64,000 nt of DNA from Chrysogorgia sp. JL179-B06 (taxonomy: Eukaryota; Cnidaria; Anthozoa; Scleralcyonacea; Chrysogorgiidae). The translations under genes and the position numbers were made by a program. The notes below the pieces were generated by a model. The model was not told the origin of the DNA. It did no database searches and saw nothing but the letters and a program-made list of their open reading frames with translations. Shown here one piece after another: positions 16,912 to 27,508 of this stretch (positions within the stretch are counted from its first letter, which is position 1; each line of letters begins with the position of its first letter). The stretch lies in NCBI GenBank assembly GCA_035772405.1, contig JAYKKM010000224.1, positions 3,987,501-4,051,500 of the forward strand, written 5' to 3'.

Positions 16912-17001
16912 GATGTCACACCGGTCTGCTTTTTCTAGGATCGATGCAAGCTACCTTTTTGGGCACGCCCTCAAGCTTTCGCCGTATTTTATTGTGACAC
17001 C
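16912..17001 (+). repeat. Structured repeat unit 1
   Basis: The ends GATGTCACA and TGTGACACC pair (8 of 9). Internally it shares CGGTCTGCTTTT, CTAGGATCGAT and CTCAAGCTTTCGCCGTATTT with unit 2, while the loop between them is different. Confidence 0.75.
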
Positions 17002-17061
17002 TTGAGGACTTACTTCTCGCCTCTAGCTAATTTTTTCTCACATCATGGATGCTTATAACCT

Positions 17062-17158
17062 GGTGTCATATCGGTCTGCTTTTCTCTAGGATCGATACCT
17101 TAGGTTTAATGCTATTATGCACGTCCTCAAGCTTTCGCCGTATTTTATTATGACATCC
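17062..17158 (+). repeat. Structured repeat unit 2
   Basis: The ends GGTGTCATA and TATGACATC pair over 9 positions including one G-T. Relative to unit 1 the C-G pair (16919/16994) is a T-A pair (17069/17150), a compensatory change. Confidence 0.75.
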
Positions 17159-17174
17159 TCAACCTCGTCAAGCT

Positions 17175-17248
17175 TGTGGGTGTGGTGGACTGGGAAGAGC
17201 GCTCTGATTGTGAGCACGAAATCTATCCCGCAGGCCGCCACACCCACA
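17175..17248 (+). other. Strong hairpin, tRNA-like length
   Basis: TGTGGGTGTGG (17175-17185) pairs perfectly with CCACACCCACA (17238-17248), with CTGGGA/TCCCGCAG inside. The folded segment is ~72 nt with a 7-bp acceptor-like end, but it lacks a TTC-loop B box and a proper anticodon arm. I therefore do not call it a tRNA. Confidence 0.6.
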
Positions 17249-17328
17249 GTCAATTCACTATCATTTTAGAGTATTTAAGCAAATAAACATGACGGGTGAC
17301 CATTTCGCTATCCATTTGGATAAACATC

Positions 17329-17360
17329 ACCACTAGAGTCAAAATCTAGTGGTTTTTTTT
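17329..17360 (+). terminator. Hairpin followed by T8 (Pol III- or intrinsic-like terminator)
   Basis: ACCACTAGA (17329-17337), a 7-nt loop GTCAAAA, and TCTAGTGGT (17345-17353) form a perfect 9-bp stem. Eight T follow at 17353-17360. It lies between the candidate RNA and the right inverted repeat. Confidence 0.65.
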
Positions 17361-17420
17361 CGCGCGTGAGTTGAGACAACAGCAGAACGCGCCGGTCGTA
17401 GTTTTTTTGAACAAAAATGC

Positions 17421-17900
17421 GAAAATGTTGAAATGACACTTTCTATTTTTTTAATATGTGAGAGTGGGCTCGTACCACATTTTATTTTTTTTAACACGCG
17501 AAAATGTTGAAATGCTACTTTCTATTTTTTCCTAAATGTAATTTGACATAAATTTGTGAGAATTTTGAAACGACACTTTCTATTTTTTTAAATGTGGCTG
17601 AAATGGTGTCAAATTTAGCGAGAGTCGCGATTTAGTATAAATTTGGTATTGTTTCGCTAGTCTCGCATGTGTTTGACATCAATTTAGTAGAAAACGTGTG
17701 AGGGGTGTCTAGATTGACTAACGATTGCTGTAGTAGTATAGCAGGTAGGGCTGCGAGCTTATTCGGTGTCAACCGTAAAATATAACACCAAAACATCACC
17801 AAATTTGTCGAGTCGCGACTTGGCAAAATTTGGTGATGTTTTGGTGTTATATTTTACGGTTGACACCGATTGGGCTCGCAGCCCTACCTGCTATACTACT
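17421..17900 (-). repeat. Right terminal inverted repeat (480 bp)
   Basis: Reverse complement of 322-801, apparently without differences. It ends CTATACTACT at 17900, directly followed by the ATTTGC target duplication. Confidence 0.93.
17732..17900. repeat. Right terminal palindrome (169 bp)
   Basis: Mirror of the left tip palindrome. The centre reads GTCGAGTCGCGACTTGGC, the exact reverse complement of the left centre. Confidence 0.9.
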
Positions 17901-17906
17901 ATTTGC
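17901..17906. repeat. Right target-site duplication (ATTTGC)
   Basis: Matches 316-321 exactly and, read in frame, encodes Ile-Cys of the interrupted Penelope-like ORF. Confidence 0.95.
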
Positions 17907-18008
17907 CACCCCGAATTAAGCTCTCTTAACAAAAGGAACGAACTTATATCTACTTGTAGACATCGTAAGAAACATTTGCTATGTAATAATAATTTTCCAC
18001 ACTCGTAA
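17907..18008 (+). CDS. Penelope-like element, 3' end of GIY-YIG ORF
   Basis: The frame resumes in phase after the duplicated ATTTGC with LSSLNKRNELISTCRHRKKH and stops at TAA 18006-18008. The same [13 protein letters not shown] ending occurs in the ORF at 50516-51439. This confirms that both sides belong to one element split by the Polinton. Confidence 0.88.
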   Translation, partial: HPELSSLNKRNELISTCRHRKKHLLCNNNFPHS

Positions 18009-18091
18009 CACGATCCATGCACGACATAAACAACACGACGTCACATATCAACCAAACATCTCAAATATACTGAAATAACACCAGACGCAAC

Positions 18092-18151
18092 ATTCACCTG
18101 ATGAGTGTGGCAAGCTTCGCACTTGCCATACGAAACAAATTTGTCGTGAAT
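18092..18151 (+). ncRNA. Hammerhead ribozyme of Penelope-like element
   Basis: ATTCAC and GTGAAT form stem I (6 bp). CTGATGAG (18098-18105), a stem II hairpin (GTGGCAAG with CTTGCCAT), CGAAA (18131-18135) and a stem III of ACAAA/TTTGT with essentially no loop precede the GTC cleavage triplet (18143-18145). All core nucleotides are present. Penelope-like elements are known to carry such type I hammerheads with tiny stem III, thought to act as dimers. Confidence 0.85.
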
Positions 18152-18191
18152 AAAGTTCTTATGAAGTAACTCAAACTTGTGTTTTCATATT

Positions 18192-18312
<121 letters not shown>

Positions 18313-18505
18313 AAACCATCAAGAATGTCATAGTCTATATATAACAACTCAGTGTGCAGTTGCGCACTTTTACTGGCTGAAATGACAAAACATAATTGCA
18401 GTGTCTGACTATCATCAGCAACTGTGGACAGCTGTTTCGATTTTTTAATAAAAGCCCCTGTAAGGGGAATCAATATTTACAAGCTATGTACAGTACATTC
18501 AAGTC

Positions 18506-20178
18506 TCACGGATATTTTACAAATCCGGTCTCACATGAAGCAAGTACATCATTAACACACCATTTATCTCTAAAGCATGCAAAGTCAAGAGAATATTGTT
18601 CGATCTTTAAATTTAATCTGTTCGTGATGTAGTATTTAAAATACGTTAAACAATCAATTTTAACTTCGCCCCCAAATTGGTAGGAATTTCGCTCTTTCCA
18701 AGCTGAAAAGCGTGCCACCGAAAATACATATCGCAAAAGTTAAAATACATATCGCCAGTTAAAATCAAAATCTCGTAATACTGGATCTTCCCATCCAGAA
18801 TGGACCCTTCGCCATATACCTTTCCAGTCCAAAGATCGAAAACGAGCATCCCATTTAATTTGACTTGTTGGGCGCACAGGAGTTACTTTATTAAGAATTT
18901 CACGATCGTAGAAGAACTTACACTGCTTGGGGTCAGCCAGGTCCACTGCAAACTCGTTCAACACTCGCAGCAAGGTACAGTAAAAATGCGACAAGATAGA
19001 ACTGTTAGGTTTGCTATTATCATGAATCCCTAGCGATCGGCCAATGTAGTACCTCATTAAAGGTTTTCAATGCGCAAAATCACCGTTCAGAAATTTAAAC
19101 ACACGCCCAATGAGAAGACATTTACTCTTCTTTTCTATATCTACCGCCCGAAGGCCACCAGACTGATATCCTGACATGCATACTTCTCTGCGTACAAGTT
19201 CTGGTTTATTTGACCACACAAGCTTCCACATGACACGCGTTAAGGCGTGTCCATCGTTTTTGCCAGAACACATTTTCCATTCAGCATAAGGTAGCGCGAT
19301 TGCCATGCCCTTATAGTATTCATGAATTTCTTGAAACCAGCCTCCCATGTCTTAGCAGGGCTGTCTTCGTCACCAAAATAGTATCCAACTATTTTGAGAT
19401 TAGTCGTGGACCATTGCAACTCCCCTGGTGCGTCAGTCCGCGTACGCCATCGTCCTATCCAAAGTCCTTTAATTCGATTTGGTTTTGTTCATTTTGGCTC
19501 CTGAAGCACGGCCAAACAGTTCAAAGACTTCTAATACTTTGGCAATGCCAAAGTATTGACAAAGTCGTTGGTCACTACACAAGTGTTATTGTCGGCATAT
19601 TGCGAAATCTTGACTTCATGTCCACCTGGCAGCGTAAGCCCCTTGATCTCCGGACATTGACGAATTGCCAAGGCAAATATTTCCGATACCAAAACAAACA
19701 AAATAGGCGATAACGGACATCCTTGACGAACGCCCACGGTAGACGTTAAAGAAACCGGACACATTACCGTTACTTAGTATAGCACTCTGAATGTTGGTGT
19801 AAAGGCATCTGATAATCTGCCGAATCATAGTTCCAAAATTCATACGTTCTAGTACTCTATCCATAAAACCCCAATGGACCGAGTCAAACGCTTTTTCCTG
19901 GTCTATGGCCACAAATGCACAGGCGAGGAATCGGGATGGATCTCGCAAAAGGATGCCAACCCCACCAACATGGATAGTATACCTAAACTCCAAAACCCAC
20001 GGCAACTACATTCAATATTCCATTGGATACATTCTTTCTTGCTTATAATCCGGGTATCTTGTAACAAAATAATATCACATTTCTGCTTTTGCAGATAGTC
20101 AAAAACCAATCGTCTCTTTCGTATAGTTCGTATGCCATCAACATTCATCGATACAATAGACAGAGGATTGGTAGTCAT
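18506..20178 (-). pseudogene. LINE (L1/Tx1-like) ORF2 remnant
   Basis: On the minus strand the piece MTTNPLSIVSMNVDGIRTIR with KRRLVFDYLQKQKCDIILLQ is an apurinic-type endonuclease start (20178 down). After a deletion come RT motifs FVAIDQEKAFDSVHW, GVRQGCPLSPILF and QYADN (usual YADD altered), in changing frames. C-terminal pieces with MWKLVWSNKPELV and WKGIWRRVHSGWEDP continue to ~18506. Many stops and frameshifts; much of the endonuclease is missing. A decayed 5'-to-3' copy adjoining its ORF1. Confidence 0.85.
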
Positions 20179-21028
20179 TGTTTTTTTTTTTTGTCTCCCC
20201 TTACAACAACGGTAAACCCGTCGTCGGTGACGCCGGGGTTCTCCATCTCCCCTTGTTCTTCATTGTCGGAATCACGTGACCGCTTTTGCGGATCCGACGA
20301 TAGATCTATATTCCCCTTGTCCGATTCCTCTACTACGACCTCTGTCGAGGAAGGAGTACCAATATCAGACGTACCTGGTACTGGATTGCCAGGTTTATTC
20401 CCTGCCGTATTAATGTTGTTATTATTATCCGGTGTTAGGGCTGTTAGCCTTATCTCCTGCAGGAGTATTAATCTCCTGCAATGTACCGCCGTTGGCAACA
20501 ACCACCTTAGGAATATTAACTTCCGCCGACCTATTATTGGTCTCCGGGGAATTATCGATAGCGTTGTCAGGCACCGTCTCATATCGTCACGTTAGGTTGT
20601 CGCAATTCTGGGCAATCCAATTCTGGGCAATTTTGATCACCAAACTTGGCACTGTGAAAGCATGCATTTGAAACATTCCCGTTGCATATGCCCTGTTTCA
20701 CCACACTTGAAACAGCAGACATATTCGACGCACGTCACAACGCGGTGACCCATCTGCCCACAGCGGAAGCACTGGGGTGTTTGCCCTCGATATTTCACCT
20801 TAATGGCGAAGCCATTAATACGAAGACGTCGAGGGATATCTTTACTTAGGTCTTCCATAGTAACCACCCGTACACCATTTGACCAACCACCCGTTTGACC
20901 AACTTAACCTTGCCATATGTACCCAACAACTCAGTCACTGCAGCACTGGTAATTTCGACGGGAACGGCGTAAACTTTGACTTCTGTAAGCGAATTAACTA
21001 TGGATTGAACCACCACTTCTTCCTCCAA
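20175..21028 (-). pseudogene. LINE ORF1 with CCHC zinc knuckles
   Basis: Minus strand: RRLRINGFAIKVKYRGQTPQ is followed by CFRCGQMGHRVVTC and CCFKCGETGHMQREC, two C-x2-C-x4-H-x4-C knuckles typical of Tx1/L1 ORF1 nucleic-acid-binding proteins. A basic/polar C-terminal piece ends RGDKKKKQ right at the ORF2 start. The upstream part (MEEEVVVQSIVNSLTEVKVY) is RRM-like in position. Frames are interrupted around 20600 and 20860. Confidence 0.82.
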
Positions 21029-21030
21029 TA

Positions 21031-22125
21031 TATGTGATACATTTTATTTGATTACTTGAATTTTACACCAGTATATTGTCTAAAAAGGTTTCCAACGTTT
21101 AACCAATGTTTTTGCTTTTGTCCCAACGTTCTTTTCCTTTGACGAGATCACCGAGCATCTTGAATAAACATATTGCCCTTCGTCTCCTGGCGAGGATGAT
21201 AATGGTGCGTTTGTTTCCACCTTTCCTCGTTTCTCGCATGATCTCTAGGCATGTTGATCTTTGATAGAACTCGTTCGTTTACAGAAGGTAGCGCAGTGTT
21301 TTTATTTAAATTCAAATAATGGTCGCGGTTTGCATAGTATAACTTTTGATTCTTGTCGTCTTGGGCTAACGTCTAAGTATACCCCCATATACCCATCGGT
21401 GCAGTTCATCAATTTCGTGACAAGAAGGATGTCTCTTGCTTCTGTGCACATTCAAGTCTGTCAAACACACCTTCCTGCACGATGGTTTTCTAGAGATACT
21501 AATGGTGTAGATGTGGCTCGAATGAGATAAAAGTGTTTTGTCTTTCGACGAGAGTCGATGAACATCGGCCAAATAGATGCATAACAATTTATGTAAACTT
21601 TTTTACAGTAAATGGGGCAGTCCTTTCGCTTTGGCAGCATGATGTAGAACTGGTTGCACTCTGTTACTATCGTCAACATAAAAAGTGTCTAGTGGAGAGA
21701 CGTTTTTATTCCCTGAATTCCCGAAACTATAGTCCCGTGTGACGCTCGTAATTTGTCAATAATGATTGATAGAATGATTGATGAATTTGAAACCATTCAA
21801 AATTTTTACGAGAAATGTAGCACAAGCAACAACACAAAACGCTCTCGCTTTGCTCCAAACTGCATGGTTTTATTATGTTGTTTTGCTGGAAAAGAGGAAG
21901 AAAATACAGGCTCTCATGAAGAAATAAAATGCTCATTTTGTAAAGACGGCCAATGGCAAAGAGTTAAGTAGTTCGAGTTAAGTAAGAGGGAGGCACAGGA
22001 ACCATCATCACGAGCAAAAACCATATTCACGGAGGACTTAAAGCTACCGAAGATCACCAAAACGGTAAAAATCCCCCCCCCCGGCCAGATTCGCCACGTT
22101 GTCCAGTAGCGTTAATAAAGTTATA
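21031..22125. other. No gene recognised
   Basis: Only short chance frames. A C-run (22072-22083) lies near the right end. No repeat family recognised. Confidence 0.5.
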
Positions 22126-22921
22126 CAGTGAACCCTCTATATAAGCGGACACTCCTCTATGGCGGACACCTCTCTAAGGCGGACAGCAATTTGGTCCCTG
22201 CCAAATTGCACTTAGTTCTCCGAAAATAAACTCTCTCTAAGGCAGACACTTCTCTAAAGCGTACAGCGGACACTTTTTAAAATTTAGGTTCCAAATACCT
22301 CTCAATGTTTACGAAATTTTACGACAATATTAGCGAAAAATGACATCTGACATAGACAAATAAACACAATCTGATAACAAATACGTCTCTGACTCTCCGG
22401 TATACTAATGAAATATATACTAGAGAGTGTGCATATCGTTTACATTATCTACAATCAAAAGACCAGTAAGTAGTAGACCTCGAACCATTCGAGAGTATTG
22501 TGGACGACTTGCAGCGCATCGCATCTTCGCAGCTAAAGGGGATTTGGTCACAGATTTATTGAAGATATAATAGCACCTCCAAGATGCCAGCCTCGCGAAA
22601 CAATAACAATCTAACATAACACAGTTTTTACCGTATAAATGTTTTTATGGCGAATATTATAATTTCGCCCGTTTTCTGCAATGCAAAATAACAAGAGACG
22701 CAGACGAGTTTTGTCATGGTTATTTCACAGGCGTTTTAAGTGCAGATGAGGTGTTGGATTATGATACAGTATATTTTAAAATTTTCAGTCAGGACTGAAA
22801 GACACGTAACCGGTACCTCATGTGACAACTGTACACTGTACTAATATTCCAAGGCGGACACCTCTCTAAGGCGGACACCAAATTTAGTCCCGAGGGTGTC
22901 CGCCTTAGAGAGAGTTCACTG
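22126..22921. mobile_element. Pogo/Tigger-like nonautonomous DNA transposon (796 bp)
   Basis: Termini CAGTGAACCCTCTATATAAG and its complement (CTTAGAGAGAGTTCACTG) are flanked by TA on both sides. Subterminal GGCGGACACCTCTCTAAGGC repeats occur at both ends. This is the classic end pattern of the Tc1/mariner pogo group. No transposase frame remains. Confidence 0.88.
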
Positions 22922-23135
22922 TATCTCTCACATCTCAATTTTTATCTCAGTAGCCCTTTATTATAAGGCTCTAGTCTTTTAATATTTCCTTACAAGAAAG
23001 ACAAAACAAACTTTTGCGGAAAAGAGTGCGAAAAACCAATACTAGTAATAATTAATAAACGTGAGATAGGATCCGAAACCGAATGTGTGTAGTAAAAACA
23101 GTTGATTGCCCTCATAAATGCCTTAATCATGAATA

Positions 23136-23280
23136 CAAGCATTAATGCGTTAATCCAACCACACTTAACATTATTGTTCAAATTATGGGGTAATTGCTCC
23201 AATGAACTTTTGAATGACAAACTAAAACTTCAAAAGAGAGCAGCACGAATAATACTCGGTCTATCTTGTGAATCACAAAA
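23136..23280 (+). pseudogene. Non-LTR retrotransposon ORF2 C-terminal fragment
   Basis: The frame LIQPHLTLLFKLWGNCSNEL with KLQKRAARIILG matches the WGN...LQ-RAAR-I region at the C-terminal side of CR1/RTE-type LINE polyproteins. It ends in (TA)n sequence and has no other domain. Confidence 0.7.
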
Positions 23281-23316
23281 AACCTCCCGTCCCGGATATC
23301 TTCTCGTCCCGGCCGG

Positions 23317-23319
<3 letters not shown>

Positions 23320-23348
<29 letters not shown>

Positions 23349-23402
23349 ATGAAAGGATATATGGTGAAGGAAAATTTCGAGTGTTGGAATACATACATAT
23401 TA

Positions 23403-23473
<71 letters not shown>

Positions 23474-23490
23474 GTGTACATGAAATATTA

Positions 23491-23533
<43 letters not shown>
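23320..23533. repeat. (TA)n tracts with embedded SINE 3' end
   Basis: Three AT tracts (23320-23349, 23404-23468, 23493-23533). Between the first two lies 23352-23399, an inverted copy of the SINE 3' end seen at 50220-50280 (reverse of ATTCCAACACTCGAAATTTT). Confidence 0.85.
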
Positions 23534-23538
<5 letters not shown>

Positions 23539-24031
23539 TCACGGTTCCCTCGGTTTCTTTTGTTCTCGAAGGCACATTTAACGTCTAAATTACCTAATCC
23601 ATAAACATTAGGTACGATTAGTAACTAATCATACCTTGCATATCTAATGTTTATGGAAAACGCTCGTTTATCCACACGCATATTACATACTCTACAACTA
23701 TTGCAAACTTTAATTTCACAAAAACAATTCTACATATACTTTTACCTATAACAATTCCTGCTCCATATACTGTGTGTCGTTTCGTATTCGCCGGTACAGT
23801 GCCTTCTCTCGTATTCTCGACATCTCTTCCCTGCACGAAACCAAAACGTTTATGCGACATACTCGCTCTCGCTAACTACATCTTTACTCGAATTGCACTG
23901 CCGAATACGCTCGCATAAAGCCAGGATTTCAATAGAAAATTAAAATGTCCCTCAAACCTAGTAAAAGTCCCTCAGGACTTTTACATCTTCCTCGCAAACC
24001 GTAATATTACAAAGTAATAGCATGGCGTTTC

Positions 24032-24155
24032 GGTTGATTAGTGATTAAATGTCCCTCAAGCCTCGGGAGATTTAGTAAAAGTCCCTCGGGCTTCGCCCTC
24101 GGGACTTTTACTAAATCTCCCTCGGCTTTCGGGTACATTTAATCACTAATCAACC
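24032..24155. repeat. Foldback palindrome with GGCTTCGCC centre (124 bp)
   Basis: Outer arms GGTTGATTAGTGATTAAATG and the complement at 24136-24155; inner arms AGTAAAAGTCCCTCGGGC and its complement. The centre is CTTCGCC. Confidence 0.9.
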
Positions 24156-24217
24156 TCAATATATTTGCTCTACCGATGGTATCGAGCACTCTCGAAACAC
24201 AAACACAAGCTCTCTAT

Positions 24218-24220
<3 letters not shown>

Positions 24221-24307
<87 letters not shown>
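24221..24307. repeat. (TA)n tract next to exon 5
   Basis: Pure AT repeat beginning ~28 bases downstream of the donor site of the SLC36-like exon. Confidence 0.97.
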
Positions 24308-24311
<4 letters not shown>

Positions 24312-24334
24312 TCCTTTATATACGCGCGTCTTAC

Positions 24335-24419
24335 CTGTTCCATATTTCTGGCTACGAAAAGCAGGTAAACAGTACAGATACCAATCTGTGATAGGCAGAC
24401 GCCGACGTTCACTGTGTAA
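24335..24419 (-). CDS. SLC36-like exon 5 (TM3)
   Basis: Acceptor TACCATGCAG, 85 nt, donor GTAAGA. It encodes TVNVGVCLSQIGICTVYLLF followed by VARNMEQ, matching the ITQLGFCCVYFVFLADN type third helix of SLC36. Starts in phase 2, ends in phase 0. Confidence 0.85.
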
Positions 24420-25500
24420 CTGCATGGTATAAAAAATCTGAATTAAGACTTCAAGCATTGGACTAAACAGACTAGCTATATGTCAATGGTGAATATCCGA
24501 TCGTTATTATGAGTCACAGTCAAACATTTATTTTAGGTCGATACAATTTCTTCTTCTTGAATTTTGAATTGTTTTGTATATGAAATGAAAAATAAAACTC
24601 GTCGTAATTCTTATGAATTAAGTCGTCAAACGTTCGAATTTGTGCATGCAGGTTTCGTTTACCTGAAGCGATTTTGCGTATTTTTATCCGGCGTCGAGAA
24701 GTTTGCTTCAGAACGCTTCGAAATGGTCACATTTCGTACGCGGCCATATGAACAAATTACAAGGTTGTGAGTGTGACGTAACAACCTTGACACGATAATT
24801 GACAATGGCTTAAAGAAGTATTATTATTATTATTAGCGAATTTTTATAGAAGATAAACATTTCAGTATGTAACATACTGTTATCACTATGCCTCCTCTTT
24901 ATATATACTGATATCTAAGTTGTTGATTTTACTGAAGGAGGAAAACCGGAGATCCCGGAGGAAAACCCTCGATTATGACGTTATCTATTAACAAGATGCA
25001 AATAAGCTTCTGGTAATAAATTGAGTGATGAAACGTTGGGTCATGGACAGTAACTTTTGAAGTTACTTTCAGAAAAAATGTTGAAACTTGGCTTTATTTG
25101 GCTTTATTTCGACCGCCATTTTGCTGTACCCTGCGATTAATCAATTTATATGGTTTAGATGCATGGTAAGGAAGAGTAAGGATTTTGAGCCCACAAATAA
25201 TTCCACTGACGGTTTCTCGTCTTTATCATGCATATAAACCTTAAATGGAGACGATTAATCGCAGTGTGTAAGCGCACTTGGGAAAAATTGGTGACGTCAG
25301 GGAAACAATTGTGAGCTAGGATCAGGAATCGAACCTTAATGGACGCAGAAACAAAAGCGGCACCATTGTGTCACCAACATCCCAAATAAATATTAGGTAT
25401 ATATGTATACTGTAATCTCTTGAGAACGTTTCTACTTCAAATACGTAGGTTTTTATTGTTTTCCCTCGATTAATATCGTATTTCAATAACATATTATATA
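24420..25500. other. Intron 4, no other gene recognised
   Basis: Contains GGAGGAAAACCGGAGATCCC at 24938-24957, a dispersed motif that recurs near 56610. Otherwise nothing recognised. Confidence 0.5.
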
Positions 25501-25539
25501 AAAAAAGTTAAATTATATATATATATATATATGAATTAC

Positions 25540-25623
25540 CTTCCAGCTTTTGCATATTTTTCATTTATAATGCGCACACACTCCTCTGCTGTTTCTCCAT
25601 AATCGAGTGAAGTTCTTCCACTT
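25540..25623 (-). CDS. SLC36-like exon 4
   Basis: Acceptor ACGTATAG, 84 nt, donor GTAATT. It encodes SGRTSLDYGETAEECVRIIN then EKYAKAG. The S-x-DYG motif sits between TM2 and TM3 in SLC36 proteins. Both splice phases are 2, matching neighbours. Confidence 0.82.
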
Positions 25624-26061
25624 CTATACGTCGAACAAATTTTTATAATAATATATATTACTAAACAAAACGTACATACATGTATATACACATAATTTCG
25701 TGTTACATGCATATCGTATAATTCATATCACGACATTGCGTTCGTCTCTACAATAGTCGCGACAAAACTTTATATCTGAATCTTTTCAAATACTTTCACG
25801 GTGTTGCGTATCCATTATATTAGTACCGATTTATCAAAATATCTATTTAACAATTGGATTATACGACCACGAAAATTCTATGAAGTCTATGAGACGACAG
25901 TTAATGAGGACGAAGCCCGAGTCAACTATCGCCTCATAGAAATTGAGAGCGAATTATCTAATTATTTTAATAAAAACTATAAATTTTATGTTCATATATT
26001 TCGAAAAACGAGACATATAAGCGTTGTTTTTTTTGCGAAATCTTGATTCGTACATGTCACA

Positions 26062-26165
26062 TGTCAAGCTCAATTCTCATTGATCAGTAAATAATCCACT
26101 GTCCCACTCGGGGACAGGCTTATAGTGGACGCGTCTGAATTGACCAATGAGAATTGAGCTTGACA
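26062..26165. repeat. Short inverted-repeat element (MITE-like, 104 bp)
   Basis: TGTCAAGCTCAATTCTCATT at the left is complementary to AATGAGAATTGAGCTTGACA at the right. Confidence 0.85.
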
Positions 26166-27399
26166 TTTCAACTCGCGAGGGTTCAACGACTGTATTGAAG
26201 TTGAACTGAATTATATTCGAATTTTATCTTACTAAATCTGTTTCGATTGCTGAGGACGAAGTATATGATGAGAAATTTACTTTATGGATTTGTTGTTTTC
26301 TTGACGATTGGTCGCGTAAAGCGGCTCCTAGAGAACGATTTGTGGAGTCGATTCGTGGACTGTGTGAGCGGAGTCTTCTGGCCAGATGCCAAACTCACTG
26401 TAAATGCCTCAATTGCGCCAGATTTTACACCAAATTACATAAAAACGATAGTTAGAGATAAGTGATTTATTTCTTAATTTATGGCAATATTCTAGCATTT
26501 TAACGAAATCGAATGAATTCGTTGCAAGTCCATTAAAATAGATCGTACATAAAGTACTAAAAAAGTGCTGCAATTTAAGCTTGGGAAGCCTGTGTCTCGA
26601 CCAATCACGGCACGAAAAACTCGACAGTCACCTGTCAATTTCTACTAAGAGAACTATTTTCGGGCCAATGTTTTCATGATTTCATCACTCGTATATAAAT
26701 TTTAGCGGACGCCAGCAGCGTGAATATGCCGTGACGTTTGATTGGTTAGGATGGGCAATTCCAGTTATAAGAAGGTTGTGATTGGATAACGCTACTAGCG
26801 GTCTATCACCAATAGACCATTAGTAGCTCAGCCAATCAGAATGCCGAATTTGTAATAGACCACCAGTTGGTTGATACTAACAGGCGATAGTTAAAGATTG
26901 GGAAAAACATGGCGTCATCAGATAAATATATATATATATTAATAAGACAAACAGCAAACAAATGAATGGGATGGAGTTGAGTTTAAACGAAATAACTGGA
27001 GACAAAACGCATTTCAAAATCTCGTTCGCTTCACTGTACTTCAGGTTAGGAGCAAAGAACCTCAACCTAAGGTTAAAACTAAATGTTCCTTTCGATATTT
27101 TTCAACAATTTTACATCAACTGGATAGAAATATTGTTTTAATATTGCATAAGAAAATTTTCTATTAATTTGTCAAAGGTGTTCTATTTTTTGTCTCACTG
27201 GTTATAGTCAAGTGTAAAGTAAATGGCTGCCGGCCGACATTTGTTGTTGGCTATCGAACTGAGATTCATTTAGAATTACTTTTATATGGTCAAGGGCGTT
27301 TTTAGTTAAGGAAAATATTTACTTATACAATTAGGCAATTCGCTCTCGTTTTCTATGAGCGATAACTATTAGTCACGGAAGTCGAGGTGATTATGTATA

Positions 27400-27508
27400 G
27401 GTTATATACCGTGACCGAGGTGTTTAAGCGATATATCAATCCGAGGGCGAAGCCCGAGGGTTGATATATCGCTTAAACACCGAGGTCTAAACTCTAAGGT
27501 ATATAACC
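27400..27508. repeat. Foldback palindrome with GGGCGAAGCCC centre
   Basis: Nested arms GGTTATATACC/GGTATATAACC and CCGAGGTGTTTAAGCGATAT with its complement. Centre GAGGGCGAAGCCCGAGG. Confidence 0.88.

Larger units (their letters stand above)
16795..17360 (+). ncRNA. Candidate structured noncoding RNA locus
   Basis: This 560-bp stretch has no open frame but many stems: GAGAT-TGC...GGG with CCCTTGCAAATCTC (about 16819-16886), CGGC-CCCTAA-GCCG inside it, and two homologous units (16912-17001, 17062-17158). There is also an 11-bp perfect stem (17175-17185 with 17238-17248) and a final 9-bp hairpin followed by eight T. The two units keep pairing at their ends although one pair differs (C-G versus T-A). 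TGGTGGACTGGG at 17183 resembles a Pol III A box. An adenovirus VA-RNA-like role is speculation. Confidence 0.55.
322..17900. mobile_element. Polinton/Maverick-like (adintovirus-like) element, 17,579 bp
   Basis: The element is bounded by a 6-bp target duplication and 480-bp terminal inverted repeats starting AGTAGTATAG. It encodes a protein-primed type DNA polymerase B and a retroviral-type integrase, the two diagnostic genes of Polintons. It also has penton-like and fibre-like proteins and several small membrane proteins. Genes are very tightly packed on both strands in divergent blocks. Polymerase, thymidine kinase, penton and the last gene carry frame breaks, so this copy is probably not autonomous. 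It sits inside a Penelope-like ORF. Thymidine kinase and a BRO-nuclease protein are unusual cargo. No Polinton-type major capsid protein, packaging ATPase or cysteine protease was recognised. Confidence 0.93.

Noticed and set aside
16940..17140. U5 snRNA-like CTTTCGCC motif in both units
   Set aside because: The conserved U5 loop GCCTTTTAC and Sm site are absent, so the match is probably chance.
17175..17248. A tRNA gene (72-nt fold, 7-bp acceptor-like stem)
   Set aside because: No B box or TTC loop, the D arm does not pair and the anticodon loop lacks T33. It reads better as a hairpin of the candidate RNA.
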